From the NCBI GenBank assembly GCA_029864945.1, contig JAOTSL010000173.1, forward strand, positions 1 to 6,977: a DNA stretch of 6,977 nucleotides. The letters are read 5' to 3'. Below are positions 5,389 to 6,977 of the stretch, piece by piece. The notes beneath the pieces were generated by a model. It was not told the origin of the DNA, did not search any database, and worked only from the letters and a program-made list of their open reading frames with translations. A program made the translations under genes and the position numbers. The stretch comes from Gammaproteobacteria bacterium (GTDB taxonomy: Bacteria > Pseudomonadota > Gammaproteobacteria > S012-40). Position 1 is the stretch's first letter, and the number at the start of each line of letters is the position of its first letter.

Positions 5389-6977
5389 ATGATAAAAAAA
5401 TTAAAAGCCTTACCTATTTTGATTGCATCAGGACTTCTGGTTGCCTGCGGCTCCGCCTCTGACTCCTCTTCCGGTAATATTCCAGTTAGCACTGATAACA
5501 CGAGCCCCACTATAACAAGCATCAAACCCGATCTTATTAGCAACCAACAAGTCATGACTGACACAAAAAGTATTACATTTACATTTAACGAACCACTGAG
5601 TCCAAACTCTGTTTCTCCATCTGCATTAAATGCACTGAGTTTTGTCACATCAAACGGCAAAGAATTAAAGGGTGCGTGGACCTACCTAGAAAAGACAGAT
5701 CCAGTGGTAGCATACGAGCTTACTGTGGAATTTGATTTTACCAGCCTTGATGCGAGCGCCCTAAGCTTACCAACTGACGAATCCTTCATCCTTCATTTCA
5801 ACAACACAATAAAAGATCTCGCAGGAAACGGGATAAACTACACAGTAACGTTTAACACACCGCTGACTTACGGTGTCGAAGTTATAACGACGAACCTCCC
5901 CCCCGAAAAAACCATTGAAGTTAGAATTGAAGGCCAAAACAGCATCAATCAAATCATAGGGGAAAATGGGGTACTTGTTATTGACACGCGCTTTGAAGCA
6001 GATACGTCTTTCGTTCTCAGCGTTACCCAACAACCCGACGCTGATACTTTTTGCGCCTTCGCCACCTCGACGGGAAAGATTCTGTCACGAGATGGTGCCG
6101 TTCAGTTAAATTGCGGGAACGTCGTGCCATACGTCAATACTGCTAATACCGCGAATTGGAATAGTTACTATTCTCAAAATAAACCTATACCCAGTCAATT
6201 TGTACACAGCGGAGAACAACGCAAATTCCCAATGAGCAATCTCGATAATTGCAACAATCTTACAATTAAAGATGATCTCGATGCATTCAACTGGTCCTGC
6301 GAAATAGACAATACCGATACAACAGCACTCAAAACCATTATTTACAGCACGAGCTTAAAAACAGGAACAAACCTGTCAGACCTGCTTAACTTTTCCAGGA
6401 CCAGTCCTGGCTGGAAAACAAACTCAGTTTCAGTAAAGCAAAATGGTAGTGCGGAACTAAATCAAAACAAAACACCGGCAATTTGGTGGAACAACCCAGT
6501 TATCATTCCCAATAGCGCCATATTATCCCGTTTTGAAACTATTTATATCATTCCTGATAATGAACCAGATGTATCTCATAGCTACTCAATTAAAGAACGC
6601 CATATTGCGCTAGTAGTAAAACCAGGCATCACTTTAAAAACAACTATAAATGCAAGTTACGCAATACAAATAGCAAGCACGGGCACATGGCTTGAGGGCA
6701 ACATTGACGCGAACAACTCTCAGTTTGGAGTGTATGTTAACGGCGGCTATTATACTCAAATACGCAATTTTGAAATATCAAACGCCTCCGATGACGGCAT
6801 TCAAATTAACAATTCCGAATTAACTTATTTATTTGACGTAACCAGCACGGGTAATGGCGGCAATGGATTACAGCTTTTAGGTAATACAAATCTAGATGTA
6901 AATATATTTGGTAATATAGGTCATAACGTCACCACCACCTCCAATAAAAAAAATGGCCTACTTATCAACAGCAACTA
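5389..6977 (+). CDS. Surface lipoprotein with bacterial Ig-like domain and right-handed beta-helix (partial at right edge)
   Basis: The frame is open from ATG 5389 to the edge (529 codons plus two bases) and has no stop, so the true length is unknown. The N-terminus MIKKLKALPILIASGLLVAC is a lipoprotein signal with lipobox LVAC; C20 is followed by Gly, which fits outer-membrane sorting, and then by a Ser-rich linker. Residues about 40-157 form a Big_5/SbsA-like Ig domain: SITFTFNEPLSPNSV (61-75) and IKDLAGNG (141-148) are typical strands and turn. Residues about 161-243 form a second small beta domain with C222 and C242. Another Cys pair, C288 and C304 (in DNCNN and FNWSCE), belongs to a conserved-looking segment before WWNNP (about 369). 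From about 405 a beta-helix begins, with rungs GVYVNGG (447), GIQINNS (470), GLQLLGN (493) and GLLINSN (523), about 23 residues apart. Such helices often bind or cut polysaccharide or act in adhesion; no catalytic residues can be assigned. The Shine-Dalgarno sequence is weak (GAG at 5375-5377). Confidence 0.8.
   Translation, partial: MIKKLKALPILIASGLLVACGSASDSSSGNIPVSTDNTSPTITSIKPDLISNQQVMTDTKSITFTFNEPLSPNSVSPSALNALSFVTSNGKELKGAWTYLEKTDPVVAYELTVEFDFTSLDASALSLPTDESFILHFNNTIKDLAGNGINYTVTFNTPLTYGVEVITTNLPPEKTIEVRIEGQNSINQIIGENGVLVIDTRFEADTSFVLSVTQQPDADTFCAFATSTGKILSRDGAVQLNCGNVVPYVNTANTANWNSYYSQNKPIPSQFVHSGEQRKFPMSNLDNCNNLTIKDDLDAFNWSCEIDNTDTTALKTIIYSTSLKTGTNLSDLLNFSRTSPGWKTNSVSVKQNGSAELNQNKTPAIWWNNPVIIPNSAILSRFETIYIIPDNEPDVSHSYSIKERHIALVVKPGITLKTTINASYAIQIASTGTWLEGNIDANNSQFGVYVNGGYYTQIRNFEISNASDDGIQINNSELTYLFDVTSTGNGGNGLQLLGNTNLDVNIFGNIGHNVTTTSNKKNGLLINSN

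Noticed and set aside
5385..5660. 91-residue open frame on the minus strand with hydrophobic stretches
   Set aside because: It is antisense to the lipoprotein signal peptide and Ig-like domain, whose plus-strand reading is clearly coding.
5767..6033. 88-residue minus-strand open frame
   Set aside because: It is a shadow of the lipoprotein gene, with no domain or start signal.

Overview
The window looks like a chromosome segment of a moderate-to-low-GC, probably marine or aquatic gammaproteobacterium. The best evidence is the leftward order ndk - rlmN - pilW/pilF-type lipoprotein, a housekeeping arrangement typical of Gammaproteobacteria. I cannot assign a genus from the sequence alone.

Left part (1-1695, minus strand): a tight three-gene unit. 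ndk (nucleoside diphosphate kinase) is followed after 9 bases by rlmN (23S rRNA/tRNA m2A methyltransferase). rlmN is followed with no gap by the first 50 codons of a PilW/PilF-like lipoprotein that starts at TTG and runs off the left edge. A sigma70-like promoter and a short leader with two mutually exclusive hairpins lie upstream of ndk.

Middle part (1696-5034): after a 230-base divergent intergenic region, two plus-strand genes sit 7 bases apart. The first encodes an exported protein with a single c-type heme motif (CSACH) just after the signal peptide, followed by a long beta-rich domain ending in Tyr. This is the layout of monoheme cytochrome-porin fusions such as Cyc2. The second encodes an exported protein with a SPOR-like N-terminal module and a long beta-barrel-like C-terminal part ending in Phe. 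Together they suggest a two-component outer-membrane assembly: a heme-bearing barrel and a barrel that may touch peptidoglycan. Its job is unknown, and electron transfer across the outer membrane is the obvious hypothesis.

Right part (5035-6977): a 354-base intergenic region holds two TATAAT boxes, a direct repeat of TTTGTGAC, a CRP-like palindrome, several small inverted repeats and a possible 17-codon leader ORF. It is followed by a large, incomplete lipoprotein gene that is open to the right edge (529 codons visible). Its product has a bacterial Ig-like domain, a second small beta domain with a Cys pair, and the start of a right-handed beta-helix. All three plus-strand products are predicted to be envelope or surface proteins, so the accessory part is a cell-surface locus placed beside a conserved housekeeping operon.
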